A DNA stretch of 21,894 nt, from the NCBI GenBank assembly GCA_019454915.1, contig JACFNM010000009.1, forward strand, positions 1-21,894, in the 5' to 3' direction. A model generated the notes under the pieces. That model made no database searches, had not been told where the DNA came from, and worked only from the letters and a program-made list of their open reading frames with translations. Shown here piece by piece: positions 7,754-15,997 of this stretch (its first letter is position 1; every line of letters begins with the position of its first letter). The stretch is from Chitinophagaceae bacterium. GTDB taxonomy: Bacteria; Bacteroidota; Bacteroidia; Chitinophagales; Chitinophagaceae. The translations under genes and the position numbers were made by a program.

Positions 7754-8815
7754 TTATTTGAGATGTCCGTTAGTTAAAGGTATAATTACTTTGGCTTCTA
7801 CCATTTCACCGGGAATATTTCTGATTTCAAAAGAAGCTTTGGATCCGAATAACAGGTTTAGACGATCTATGGTACTCTGAAGTCCGAATCCGTTTTTTTC
7901 ATTATAGTCACTTAATAGCCCGCTGTTTCGGATAATAACTTCATGGCTATTATTTGTCAATCGGGATGCAACGACAATAGTGCCGCCGTTCAATTGTTTG
8001 CTGATACCATGTTTAACCGCGTTTTCTACAAGGGTTTGCAGCATCATGGGGGGTATGGGATGCTGAAGCGTGTTCTCGTCAATATCAAATTCCACTCTTA
8101 ATCTTTCTTCAAAACGCATTTGTTCCAGGGCAAGATAATCCTTGACAATATCCAGTTCCTGGTTTAAGGGTACCGTCTCCAGTTTTTCCGTTTGCATACT
8201 GTTGCGAAGAATATTACTCAGTTCGGTGATTCCCTGGCGTGCTCTTTGGGGATTTTCGTCCACTAATGCCCTGATGCTGTTGAGCGAATTGAAAATGAAA
8301 TGTGGATTGATATGAGATTTGATAGTCTTCAACTCTAATTCTTTCACCAGCGATTGGAGGCGGAAAGTATCTACTTCCTGTTTCTTATTCTTTTGAAAAG
8401 AGTGGTACAGATAGTATATTAGTATCCACACCATTAGTATCACGGAACTGTCTAATGTCCTTAATACAACGTTGTTTAAAAAGGAGACCTTCTTCTTGCC
8501 ATCTGTTTCGGATAAATGAAACAATCCAAAGAGAGACAGTTGACTCAAAGCATATAGAAAACTTCCAATGATGACAATAAGAAAAAGTCGGGGCGCCATT
8601 TTTTCGATAGACAGAGCGAGCCATTTTTGTTTGATGATTACCCCGCGCATCCAGTGGGTTATGGGTATCCCCAGTGAAAGTGCGATGAGGAGACGGGCGA
8701 TGAGTCGTTCGGAAATGGTTTTGTCGTAGGTGTAGGCAAAAAATATATTCACCAGGGCGAAAATGCCCCATCCGCAAATCTGGCACCACCAGTATCTCGA
8801 TAATTTGGACAGCAT
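7754..8815 (-). CDS. LytS/YehU-type sensor histidine kinase
   Basis: 353 residues. Four transmembrane segments occupy the N-terminal ~140 residues (about 14-30, 38-54, 76-100, 122-140) with almost no periplasmic loop, suggesting sensing within or at the membrane. The His_kinase domain begins at 'ELKTIKSHINPHFIFNSLNS', with the likely phosphorylated His172 in the conserved NPHF. The HATPase domain has an N-box LVENAVKHG (Asn265) and a glycine motif NGFGLQST. This is the 5TM-less Bacteroidota variant usually paired with a LytTR regulator, encoded directly downstream. Start: the ATG at 8815 precedes the first transmembrane helix closely. Confidence 0.92.
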   Translation of the reverse strand: MLSKLSRYWWCQICGWGIFALVNIFFAYTYDKTISERLIARLLIALSLGIPITHWMRGVIIKQKWLALSIEKMAPRLFLIVIIGSFLYALSQLSLFGLFHLSETDGKKKVSFLNNVVLRTLDSSVILMVWILIYYLYHSFQKNKKQEVDTFRLQSLVKELELKTIKSHINPHFIFNSLNSIRALVDENPQRARQGITELSNILRNSMQTEKLETVPLNQELDIVKDYLALEQMRFEERLRVEFDIDENTLQHPIPPMMLQTLVENAVKHGISKQLNGGTIVVASRLTNNSHEVIIRNSGLLSDYNEKNGFGLQSTIDRLNLLFGSKASFEIRNIPGEMVEAKVIIPLTNGHLK

Positions 8816-8819
8816 TCCC

Positions 8820-8827
8820 CAAATCTA
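8820..8827 (-). promoter_or_regulatory. possible -7 element very close to the kinase start
   Basis: The minus strand reads TAGATTTG, an exact match to TAnnTTTG, ending 4 bp before the ATG of the histidine kinase. If used, the transcript would begin at or next to the start codon, i.e. be leaderless. No clear -33 element is seen, so a chance match is quite possible. Confidence 0.25.
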
Positions 8828-8987
8828 AACATTTCTGTTTCCATCCGTATAAAATGTATTATTAGTGGTTAAAATTCCGGGTTAATGGAAAATGTGCCCG
8901 GAAGCCGGCGTGAAAAATATTGATAATCAATGGTTAGCCGGCTCATGAGTAATAGAGAATGTCCGTTCCAAAGAATGATTAAAATCT

Positions 8988-8995
8988 TACTTTTG
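8988..8995 (+). promoter_or_regulatory. candidate -7 promoter element for dxs
   Basis: TACTTTTG fits the Bacteroidota -7 consensus TAnnTTTG exactly and lies 22 bp before the dxs start codon, which predicts a short leader of roughly 15-20 nt. The -33 region lacks a clear TTG at the usual spacing. The remainder of the 202-bp divergent gap 8816-9017 contains nothing else recognised. Confidence 0.45.
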
Positions 8996-9017
8996 TTGCT
9001 GATTTAATGGACATTTC

Positions 9018-10952
9018 ATGGATATAACACCCGGACCTCTTTTACGGCAGGTTGATAATCCCGCAGATCTTAAAGCGCTCTCCAGGGAAGACCTTCTTAA
9101 GTTGTGCGATGAGTTGCGGCAATTTATTATTGATGTGGTAAGTGTACATGGCGGCCATTTTGGTGCGAGCCTGGGTGTGGTGGAACTTACGGTAGCGCTG
9201 CATTACGTTTTCAATACGCCCTATGATCAGTTGGTATGGGATGTGGGTCACCAGGCTTATGGACACAAGATCTTAACAGGGCGAAGAGATGTCTTTTATA
9301 CGAATCGTAAATATAATGGATTGAGCGGTTTCCCGAAGCGGGAAGAGAGCGAATATGACAGCTTTGGCGTAGGTCATTCGTCTACTTCCATATCGGCGGC
9401 TTTGGGTATGGCAATCGCCGCCAAATACAAAGGTGAAGACCGGAAATCCGTTGCAATTATCGGCGATGGAGCCATGACGGCCGGTCTTGCTTTCGAAGGG
9501 ATGAATCATGCCGGAGTGGCGGATGCAGATATGCTGATCATACTCAATGATAACTGTATGAGTATTGATCAGAATGTAGGCGCACTGAAGGAATATCTCA
9601 CGGATATCACGACTTCAAAAACTTATAACAAGCTTAAGGATGAGATATGGAATGCCCTGGGTAAGTTGCCGGTGGGCAAGGATTATACGCGGGAAATGGT
9701 GAGCAAATTAGAGCAGAGTATAAAGGGATTTGTGAGCAGGAGCAGTAACCTGTTTGAATCGCTGAACCTTCGCTATTTTGGGCCGATAGACGGGCATAAT
9801 GTGAACAAGCTGGTTGATGTATTGCAGGATCTGAAAAAGATACCCGGTCCTAAATTATTGCACATTTTAACCGTGAAAGGTAAGGGTTATTCGCAGGCGG
9901 AGAAAGACCAAACCAGGTGGCATGCACCCGGATTATTTGACAAAATAACCGGAGAGATTATCAAAAAGAAATTTGAGCTTCCCCAACCTCCGAAATATCA
10001 GGATGTATTCGGGCATACCCTTCTCGAACTGGCGGAGAAAAACGGTAAGATTATGGGCATTACCCCGGCGATGCCTTCCGGGTCTTCATTAAAAATCATG
10101 ATGGATGCGATGCCTGACCGGGCTATTGATGTGGGCATCTGCGAACAGCATGCAGTTACCCTTAGTGCAGGAATGGCCACTCAGGGGATGAAGGTGTTTT
10201 GCAATATCTACTCATCTTTTATGCAGAGAGCCTATGATCAGGTGATACACGATGTGGCTATTCAGGATCTGCCCGTTATCTTCTGCCTTGACCGCGCGGG
10301 GTTGGTAGGAGAAGACGGAGCCACCCACCATGGAGCATATGATTTGGCGTATTTGCGTTGTATTCCCAATATGATTGTGAGTGCGCCGATGAATGAAAGC
10401 GAGTTGAGAAATCTGATGTACACTGCCCAGTTGGATGAAACCACTCATCCTTTTGCAATTCGTTATCCCAGAGGTGAAGGGGTAATGATCGACTGGAAAA
10501 CAGAAATGAAGGCTGTTAAACCCGGAACAGGCCGAAAATTGCGGGATGGAAAAGATCTGGCAATATTATCTATCGGGCATCCGGGAAATTTTGTATCGGC
10601 AGCGATTCGTGATCTGAGAGTGGAAGATTTGTCTCTGGCTCATTATGATATGCGGTTTGTTAAGCCTTTGGATGAAGATTTGCTGCATGAGGTATTTCAG
10701 CAGCATACGAGGATTGTCACGGTTGAAGATGGGTCAATACAAGGTGGATTTGGAAGCGCTATTCTCGAATTTATGGCGCAACACCATTATCATGCAGAAG
10801 TAAAGATGCTGGGTATTCCTGACAGGGTGGTTGAACACGGAACGCTCAAAGAACTCCACAGGGAATGCGGTTTTGATGCAGATGCTATAGCACAGGCTGT
10901 GCGTGAGGTGATCGCAATGCCTCATTCGATATCCGCCGGAAAAAATGCGTAA
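9018..10952 (+). CDS. dxs: 1-deoxy-D-xylulose-5-phosphate synthase
   Basis: 644 residues, the normal length for Dxs, which condenses pyruvate with glyceraldehyde 3-phosphate to make 1-deoxy-D-xylulose 5-phosphate, the first step of the MEP isoprenoid route and a precursor of thiamine and pyridoxal. Visible hallmarks: His/Gly residues of 'DVGHQAYGHK' (75-84), the thiamine-diphosphate/Mg motif GDG (149-151) through NDN (177-179), 'YFGPIDGHN' (253-261), the catalytic Glu376 of 'VGICEQHAVTLSAG', and 'DRAGLVGEDGATHHG' in the pyrimidine-binding domain. The C-terminal transketolase-type domain is intact. A good TAnnTTTG element precedes it. A second ATG 11 bp upstream (9007) opens a six-codon out-of-frame ORF that overlaps the real start. 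The gene is monocistronic as far as can be seen. Confidence 0.97.
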   Translation: MDITPGPLLRQVDNPADLKALSREDLLKLCDELRQFIIDVVSVHGGHFGASLGVVELTVALHYVFNTPYDQLVWDVGHQAYGHKILTGRRDVFYTNRKYNGLSGFPKREESEYDSFGVGHSSTSISAALGMAIAAKYKGEDRKSVAIIGDGAMTAGLAFEGMNHAGVADADMLIILNDNCMSIDQNVGALKEYLTDITTSKTYNKLKDEIWNALGKLPVGKDYTREMVSKLEQSIKGFVSRSSNLFESLNLRYFGPIDGHNVNKLVDVLQDLKKIPGPKLLHILTVKGKGYSQAEKDQTRWHAPGLFDKITGEIIKKKFELPQPPKYQDVFGHTLLELAEKNGKIMGITPAMPSGSSLKIMMDAMPDRAIDVGICEQHAVTLSAGMATQGMKVFCNIYSSFMQRAYDQVIHDVAIQDLPVIFCLDRAGLVGEDGATHHGAYDLAYLRCIPNMIVSAPMNESELRNLMYTAQLDETTHPFAIRYPRGEGVMIDWKTEMKAVKPGTGRKLRDGKDLAILSIGHPGNFVSAAIRDLRVEDLSLAHYDMRFVKPLDEDLLHEVFQQHTRIVTVEDGSIQGGFGSAILEFMAQHHYHAEVKMLGIPDRVVEHGTLKELHRECGFDADAIAQAVREVIAMPHSISAGKNA

Positions 10953-11015
10953 TAGTACATTCTATTGGCGCATCATAGTCGAAGCCAACATCCTGAAGTA
11001 TAGTTTATTTCCTTC

Positions 11016-13196
11016 ATGCTTAAAATCGGTGCAATGAGAAGTGTTATTTCTTTTCTGACCCTGGCGCTTATGGTATTTATGCAGGCTTGTAATGATTCTA
11101 AAAACGGAAAAGACGTCAATATGTGGAATGAAAATGTAAAACCACCGGTAGCTCCTGTTCAGGAACATATAAGGGTAGTTCACGGAGATACGGTGCCGGA
11201 TAATTACTACTGGATGATAGATTATTTCAGGAAAGGGCCTGGCAGTTCAAAGGTAATTCAGTATTTGACGGAAGAAAACACCTACCTGGACAGCATGATG
11301 AGCGATACGCGTTCATTAAGGGATGAATTATATGCTGAGATGAAGGGGAGGATAAAGGAAAAAGATGAATCCGTTCCTGTTTTCAAAAACGGATATTATT
11401 ATTACACAAGAACAGAGGAAGGGAAGCAGTATTTTAAATATTGCCGGAAGAAGGAGACTCTTGAGGCCCCGGAAGAAATTTTGCTGGACGTGGATGAGAT
11501 GGCTGGAGAACACTCTTATTTTTCGGTAACCGGTTTTACGGTCAGCCCGGATAATAAACTATTGGCTTTTGGAGTGGATACCGTATCCAGAAGACAATAC
11601 GCTATTCATATTAAAAACCTGGAGACGGGGGCACTCTATAAGGACCAAATACCGGGAACCTCCGGTAGATCTGTTTGGGCGAATGATAACCAGACTTTGT
11701 TTTATACGTATAATAACCCCGAAACGCTCCTGTCCGAGAAGATCAAACGACACAGATTGAATACGGAGGTAAAAGAAGATGCAATCGTTTATGAAGAAAA
11801 GGACCCGGCCAATTATATTGAAGTGGTAAAATCCAAAAGGGGCAATTATATTTTTATAATGTCTGAAGCGACTTTGTCTTCGGAGATTAGATACATCCCG
11901 GCAAATGAGCCCAACCGGGAGTGGAGGGTTTTTCAGCCGCGGATGAGAAATGTGTTGTATAGGATTGATGAAGGAATGACTGGTTTCTATATAGTGACCA
12001 ATTGGGATGCTAAGAATTTCAGGCTAATGGAATGCCCATCGGATCATACGGATGCCGGTTCGTGGAAAGAACTGATCGCACACCGGACAGATGTCCTGCT
12101 TGAGGGTATTGATGTGTTTAGAGATTATATGGTGATAAGAGAACGGAAAGACGGTTTAGTGCGGTTACGGGTACGTAATATTTCCTCTCAACAGGAATAT
12201 TATATTGATTTTGAGGAAGCTGCCTATGGCGTAAGTCTGGCTGCTAACCCAGAATTTTATACCGACGAGTTCCGGTATGTCTATTCCTCTCTAATTACGC
12301 CCGGAACTACGTATGATTATAATCTAAAAACGAAGGAAAAGAAGCTGATGAAGCAGCAGGAAGTGCTGGGCGGTTATGCGAAAGAGGATTATAGTACGGA
12401 GAGGTTGTATGCCACCGCGCGGGATGGTTCGAAGATCCCCGTGTCGCTAGTTTATAAAAAAGGATTTTCAAAAAATGGACGGTCTCCCTTATTGCTGTAT
12501 GGTTACGGATCTTATGGGGTTACCGTTGATCCGGTGTTTAATAGCAACCGGCTTAGCTTGCTAAACAGAGGATTTACATTTGCTATTGCCCATATTCGTG
12601 GTGGTGAAGACCTGGGAAGACAGTGGTATGAGGATGGGAAGATGATGAAGAAGAAAAATACGTTTACCGATTTTATAGACTGTGGTGAATTTCTCATTAA
12701 AGAAAAGTATTGTTCAGCTAAAAACTTGTATGCTCAGGGCGGTAGTGCGGGCGGGTTACTGATGGGCGCTGTAATCAATATGGCTCCGGATTTGTGGAAC
12801 GGAGTCGTTGCCCAGGTACCTTTCGTGGATGTGGTGAATACAATGCTTGATTCTACCATCCCGTTAACAACAAATGAATACGACGAATGGGGTAATCCTG
12901 AAGAGAGCAAAGCGGCTTATGAATATATGAAGTCATATTCTCCCTATGAGAATATTGAGAGAAAAGCTTATCCCAATTTGTTGGTAACAACGGGCTTACA
13001 TGATAGCCAGGTACAATATTTTGAACCGGCTAAATGGGTGGCCAAGCTCAGGGCTATGAAAACGGATAATCATATTTTATTGTTACATACGAATATGGAT
13101 TTTGGTCATGGAGGCGCTTCGGGACGGTTTGATTATTTGAAAGATGTAGCTTTGGAGTACGCGTTTTTGCTCAAGCTGGCAAGTTTAAGTAAATAG
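11016..13196 (+). CDS. oligopeptidase B-like S9A serine peptidase, exported
   Basis: 726 residues. The N-terminal beta-propeller (about 45-480) precedes an alpha/beta-hydrolase domain with the complete catalytic triad Ser577 (QGGSAGG), Asp663 (TTGLHDSQV) and His698 (MDFGHGG). 'TNEYDEWGNPEE' and 'EYMKSYSPYENI' are typical of oligopeptidase B (protease II), which cleaves after Lys/Arg in peptides up to ~30 residues. Unlike the classical cytosolic enzyme, this one begins with a signal-like segment (MRSVISFLTLALMVFMQAC), Cys25 being a possible lipidation site, so it is probably in the periplasm or membrane-anchored. The ATG at 11034 (residue 7) would give the neatest signal peptide. Its stop codon directly abuts the start of the next gene. 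Confidence 0.92.
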   Translation: MLKIGAMRSVISFLTLALMVFMQACNDSKNGKDVNMWNENVKPPVAPVQEHIRVVHGDTVPDNYYWMIDYFRKGPGSSKVIQYLTEENTYLDSMMSDTRSLRDELYAEMKGRIKEKDESVPVFKNGYYYYTRTEEGKQYFKYCRKKETLEAPEEILLDVDEMAGEHSYFSVTGFTVSPDNKLLAFGVDTVSRRQYAIHIKNLETGALYKDQIPGTSGRSVWANDNQTLFYTYNNPETLLSEKIKRHRLNTEVKEDAIVYEEKDPANYIEVVKSKRGNYIFIMSEATLSSEIRYIPANEPNREWRVFQPRMRNVLYRIDEGMTGFYIVTNWDAKNFRLMECPSDHTDAGSWKELIAHRTDVLLEGIDVFRDYMVIRERKDGLVRLRVRNISSQQEYYIDFEEAAYGVSLAANPEFYTDEFRYVYSSLITPGTTYDYNLKTKEKKLMKQQEVLGGYAKEDYSTERLYATARDGSKIPVSLVYKKGFSKNGRSPLLLYGYGSYGVTVDPVFNSNRLSLLNRGFTFAIAHIRGGEDLGRQWYEDGKMMKKKNTFTDFIDCGEFLIKEKYCSAKNLYAQGGSAGGLLMGAVINMAPDLWNGVVAQVPFVDVVNTMLDSTIPLTTNEYDEWGNPEESKAAYEYMKSYSPYENIERKAYPNLLVTTGLHDSQVQYFEPAKWVAKLRAMKTDNHILLLHTNMDFGHGGASGRFDYLKDVALEYAFLLKLASLSK

Positions 13197-14045
13197 ATGA
13201 ATAGAGCACTACCCCTTATAAGGAAGACAATGGTTACCGGATTAATTATACTGATATTTGTTGCGTTGGCATGGATAGCAGGAAAAGTTTGGTTCAGTAT
13301 GCAATTTAGCAGGGAGGTAAATCAATTGTTTGCTGAATCGGCAGCCATATCCACTGAAAAGTTTAGCTATGAAAAATTAAACGGGCTTCCTGAACCGGTT
13401 CAACGGTATTTCAGACACGTGCTGAAAGAAGGTCAGCCGTATATCAATTATGTGCGATTGCAACACCATGGGCGATTTAAGACGAGTCCCAAAAGTAGCT
13501 GGATGACGATCAAAGGAGAACAGTATTTTACAACGCGAAACCCGGGCTTTGTTTGGAAGGGCTCCACTAAGATGTTCACTGCCACAGATATGTTTCTCGG
13601 GGGTAAAGGAAGGCTGGTGGTAGCTCTTTTGTCTGCATTTAAGATAGCTGACGGGAGGGGAGAGAAGTATGATCAGGGTGAACTGTTGCGCTGGCTGGGG
13701 GAGAGCGTATGGTTTCCTACCAATCTGCTACCTGATGAAAATCTGCATTGGGCAGCTATAGATGATCGTTCTGCACAATTAACCTATAAGTACAAACATT
13801 ATGCTTTGGAATATCAGGTTGTTTTTAACCCGGATAATGAAATATCGGAACTTAAAACCCGGCGATATATGGGGTCGGACAACCTGGAAACCTGGGTTGG
13901 GAAAGTATCAGACTATAAAGAGTTAAATGGAATAAAAGTCCCGACAACGATAGAAGCGTTTTATATGCTCAAAGAGGGGGAGTATGGCTATGCCAAATTC
14001 TTGGTTGATCGAATCGAATATGAGAATCCGCAAAAATTCGATTAG
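13197..14045 (+). CDS. DUF6920/DUF6544-like membrane-anchored protein
   Basis: 282 residues with one N-terminal transmembrane segment (about 12-33) and a soluble remainder. It contains 'NGLPEPVQRYFRHVL' (62-76), 'WMTIKGEQYFTTRNPGFVW', 'ESVWFPTNLLPDENLHW' and a closing 'YGYAKFLVDRIEY', a pattern I associate with the DUF6544/DUF6920 family, of unknown function. The ATG begins immediately after the TAG of the oligopeptidase gene (zero-base gap), implying translational coupling. Followed by a strong hairpin, so it ends the two-gene unit. Confidence 0.75.
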   Translation: MNRALPLIRKTMVTGLIILIFVALAWIAGKVWFSMQFSREVNQLFAESAAISTEKFSYEKLNGLPEPVQRYFRHVLKEGQPYINYVRLQHHGRFKTSPKSSWMTIKGEQYFTTRNPGFVWKGSTKMFTATDMFLGGKGRLVVALLSAFKIADGRGEKYDQGELLRWLGESVWFPTNLLPDENLHWAAIDDRSAQLTYKYKHYALEYQVVFNPDNEISELKTRRYMGSDNLETWVGKVSDYKELNGIKVPTTIEAFYMLKEGEYGYAKFLVDRIEYENPQKFD

Positions 14046-14059
14046 GATTTTGCAATTAC

Positions 14060-14102
14060 TTTAACCGGGATTTTGCGGATTACTGCAAAATCCGGGGTTA
14101 AA
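14060..14102. terminator. long stem-loop in convergent gap, likely bidirectional terminator
   Basis: The left arm TTTAACCGGGATTTTGC (14060-14076) and right arm GCAAAATCCGGGGTTAAA (14085-14102) are complementary over ~16 bp with a one-base bulge, around an 8-nt loop. Outer A/T pairs give A-tract and T-tract flanks on the two strands, so it could terminate both the oligopeptidase unit (+) and gdhA (-). Confidence 0.7.
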
Positions 14103-14104
14103 AA

Positions 14105-14147
14105 TGCTGAAAGTGAGTTAGCAACAGCTTGCCTTCTCACTTTTGCA
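14105..14147. terminator. second stem-loop in the same convergent gap
   Basis: The left arm TGCTGAAAGTGAG and right arm CTCACTTTTGCA pair over ~11 bp with a small internal mismatch and an 18-nt loop. It lies 3 bp from the first hairpin and 22 bp from the gdhA stop. On the plus strand the right arm includes TTTT, on the minus strand its complement follows, so it could back up termination in either direction. Confidence 0.5.
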
Positions 14148-14169
14148 GTGAAGAACGATAAGTTCAGGA

Positions 14170-15510
14170 TTATACCACTCCCTGAGCGAGCATGGCTTCG
14201 GCTATCTTCACAAAACCACCAATGTTCGCACCTTTTTCGTAATTGATGTGCCCGTCTTCTTCTTTACCGTATTTGACGCAGATCCGGTGAATCTGCTTCA
14301 TGATATCTCTCAGTTTATTGTCTACCTCGTCACGCGACCAGGAGAAACGCACCGAATTTTGAGACATTTCCAATCCCGATACGGCTACTCCACCAGCATT
14401 GGCGGCTTTGCCTGGTGCATAAGATACCTGGGCTTTGTTGAAAGCTGCTACGGCTTCGGGAGTACAGGGCATATTGGCGCCTTCTGCAACACAGAAGCAT
14501 CCGTTTTCTATAAGTGATTTTGCATCTTTACCGTCTACTTCATTTTGGGTAGCGTTGGGAAGAGCTATGTCACATTTGATACGCCAGGGACGTTCTCCCT
14601 TGAAATAGTCACATTTAAAGTGGGCAGCATATTCGCTGATTCTTCCCCTCCTGACTTCCTTCAGTTCTTTAAGGAACTGTAATCTTTCCAAGTCAAGTCC
14701 ATCGGGTTCATATATAAAGCCGTCAGAATCTGACATGGTAACAACCTTTGCTCCCTTGGCGATACATTTTTCAGCGGCATATTGAGCCACATTCCCCGAA
14801 CCGGAGATAGTTACTCTCTTACCCTGGATCGTTTCTCCACGGATTTTTAATATTTCTTCCACGAAATAAACCAGTCCATAACCCGTAGCTTCAGGACGAA
14901 TTAAACTGCAGCCCCATTCAAAACCTTTTCCGGTCAGCACCCCGCTGAATTCTCCCTTAATCCTTTTGTATTGTCCAAACAAATACCCGATTTCACGTTT
15001 GCCCACACCTATATCTCCCGCGGGGATATCAATATCAGCACCCACGTGTCTATATAGTTCGGTCATAAAACTCTGGCAGAACTTCATCACTTCATTGTCC
15101 GATCGGCCTTTGGGATCAAAATCTGATCCCCCTTTACCGCCTCCCATGGGTAATCCGGTGAGGCTGTTTTTGAAAACCTGTTCAAAAGCGAGGAATTTAA
15201 GCACACTTAAATTTACCGACGGATGAAACCGGAGTCCACCCTTATAAGGTCCGATAGCGCTGTTCATTTGGATTCTGAAGCCGCGGTTCACTTCCACTTC
15301 TCCCTTGTCGTTTATCCAGGGCACACGAAACATGATTACACGTTCCGGTTCAACAACGCGTTCGAGCACTTTGTTATCACGATAGATGGGGTGCTCGCTA
15401 ATGAAGGGTATCAGAGATTCGGCTACTTCCGTTACTGCTTGAAGGAATTCCGGCTCACCGTTGTTGCGGCGGCTTACCTTTTCCATAAATTGCCTGAGCA
15501 AATCATTCAT
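14170..15510 (-). CDS. gdhA: NADP-type glutamate dehydrogenase
   Basis: 446 residues, the size of hexameric bacterial GdhA. It interconverts 2-oxoglutarate plus ammonia and glutamate. Substrate site: 'GPYKGGLRFHPSVN' (Lys90), 'PMGGGKGGSDFDPKG' with catalytic Lys126, and 'IPAGDIGVGKREIG' with Asp166. Rossmann domain: 'VTISGSGNVAQYAAEK' (glycine loop 236-241) with 'MSDSDGFIY' at the end of the second strand, where NADP-preferring family members have Ser/Asp rather than a lone Glu; NADP use is therefore inferred. 'LPNATQNEVDG' and 'VAEGANMPCTPEA' are further family signatures. The start ATG at 15510 leads into a normal N-terminus. A small hypothetical gene lies 58 bp upstream on the same strand and may be co-transcribed; two hairpins follow the stop. 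Confidence 0.96.
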   Translation of the reverse strand: MNDLLRQFMEKVSRRNNGEPEFLQAVTEVAESLIPFISEHPIYRDNKVLERVVEPERVIMFRVPWINDKGEVEVNRGFRIQMNSAIGPYKGGLRFHPSVNLSVLKFLAFEQVFKNSLTGLPMGGGKGGSDFDPKGRSDNEVMKFCQSFMTELYRHVGADIDIPAGDIGVGKREIGYLFGQYKRIKGEFSGVLTGKGFEWGCSLIRPEATGYGLVYFVEEILKIRGETIQGKRVTISGSGNVAQYAAEKCIAKGAKVVTMSDSDGFIYEPDGLDLERLQFLKELKEVRRGRISEYAAHFKCDYFKGERPWRIKCDIALPNATQNEVDGKDAKSLIENGCFCVAEGANMPCTPEAVAAFNKAQVSYAPGKAANAGGVAVSGLEMSQNSVRFSWSRDEVDNKLRDIMKQIHRICVKYGKEEDGHINYEKGANIGGFVKIAEAMLAQGVV

Positions 15511-15568
15511 AAATTGTATAATAAAAGTGTGAGAATTGGGGCATATTTAGTTGAAATTACTGAATTAT

Positions 15569-15997
15569 TTAGTCCAGTATTTTTTTAAATTTTTGTAACT
15601 CTCTCAGTTCGATAGTAGAGAGAGGCACATTGTTATCATATTTTGCCTTTAAAAATAATACTCTTTTATGTTGAGGCATTTTGGCCAGAATAGTATCAAG
15701 TAATTGTTCGGTATTTTCATCTTTGGTATAAAGCGGTGCTGGCGCCGGCATAGCAGATTTATAACGGGTGGGTTTCTTCTTAATGATGGCTTCTAAAGTC
15801 GTGAGCTTGCTGCTGGAAACCTGGGGAACTTTACTTGCCTTAAGATATAGTCCTTCTAATTGTTTTTTGCTTAATCCTCCTCTTTCCTGATATTGATGAA
15901 ATAAACTCTTTATGAAGGTTGAGTCCGGTTTAGCCTCTAAAACAGTTTTTAGTACGTCATTCACTACGTCAACGTCTGGCTTAAGTCTTTGAATCAT
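15569..15997 (-). CDS. small protein with internal duplication, conserved hypothetical
   Basis: 142 residues from the ATG at 15997; an in-frame start at 16036 would add 13 hydrophobic residues and is less likely because the conserved-looking part begins 'MIQRLKPDVD'. No signal or membrane segment. Two ~40-residue units align without gaps: residues 13-52 (NDVLKTVLEAKPDSTF..., ending SKKQLEGLYL) and 97-136 (EQLLDTILAKMPQHKR..., ending STIELRELQK), sharing Leu, Thr, Leu, Pro, Leu, Tyr, Leu-Ser, Leu and Leu at ten matched positions. Unit 1 contains 'SLFHQYQERGGLSKKQL', a helix-turn-helix-looking motif I recall from small modules in phage and DNA-associated proteins. The units are joined by a basic, Pro/Ala-rich linker. 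Function unknown; sits 58 bp upstream of gdhA. Confidence 0.75.
   Translation of the reverse strand: MIQRLKPDVDVVNDVLKTVLEAKPDSTFIKSLFHQYQERGGLSKKQLEGLYLKASKVPQVSSSKLTTLEAIIKKKPTRYKSAMPAPAPLYTKDENTEQLLDTILAKMPQHKRVLFLKAKYDNNVPLSTIELRELQKFKKILD

Noticed and set aside
8385..8822. 145-residue open frame overlapping the kinase 5' half
   Set aside because: Shadow of the membrane region of the kinase, with many His/Arg/Pro residues and no domain signature.
15223..15588. 121-residue plus-strand frame antisense to gdhA
   Set aside because: Antisense to a highly conserved enzyme, no recognisable protein features.
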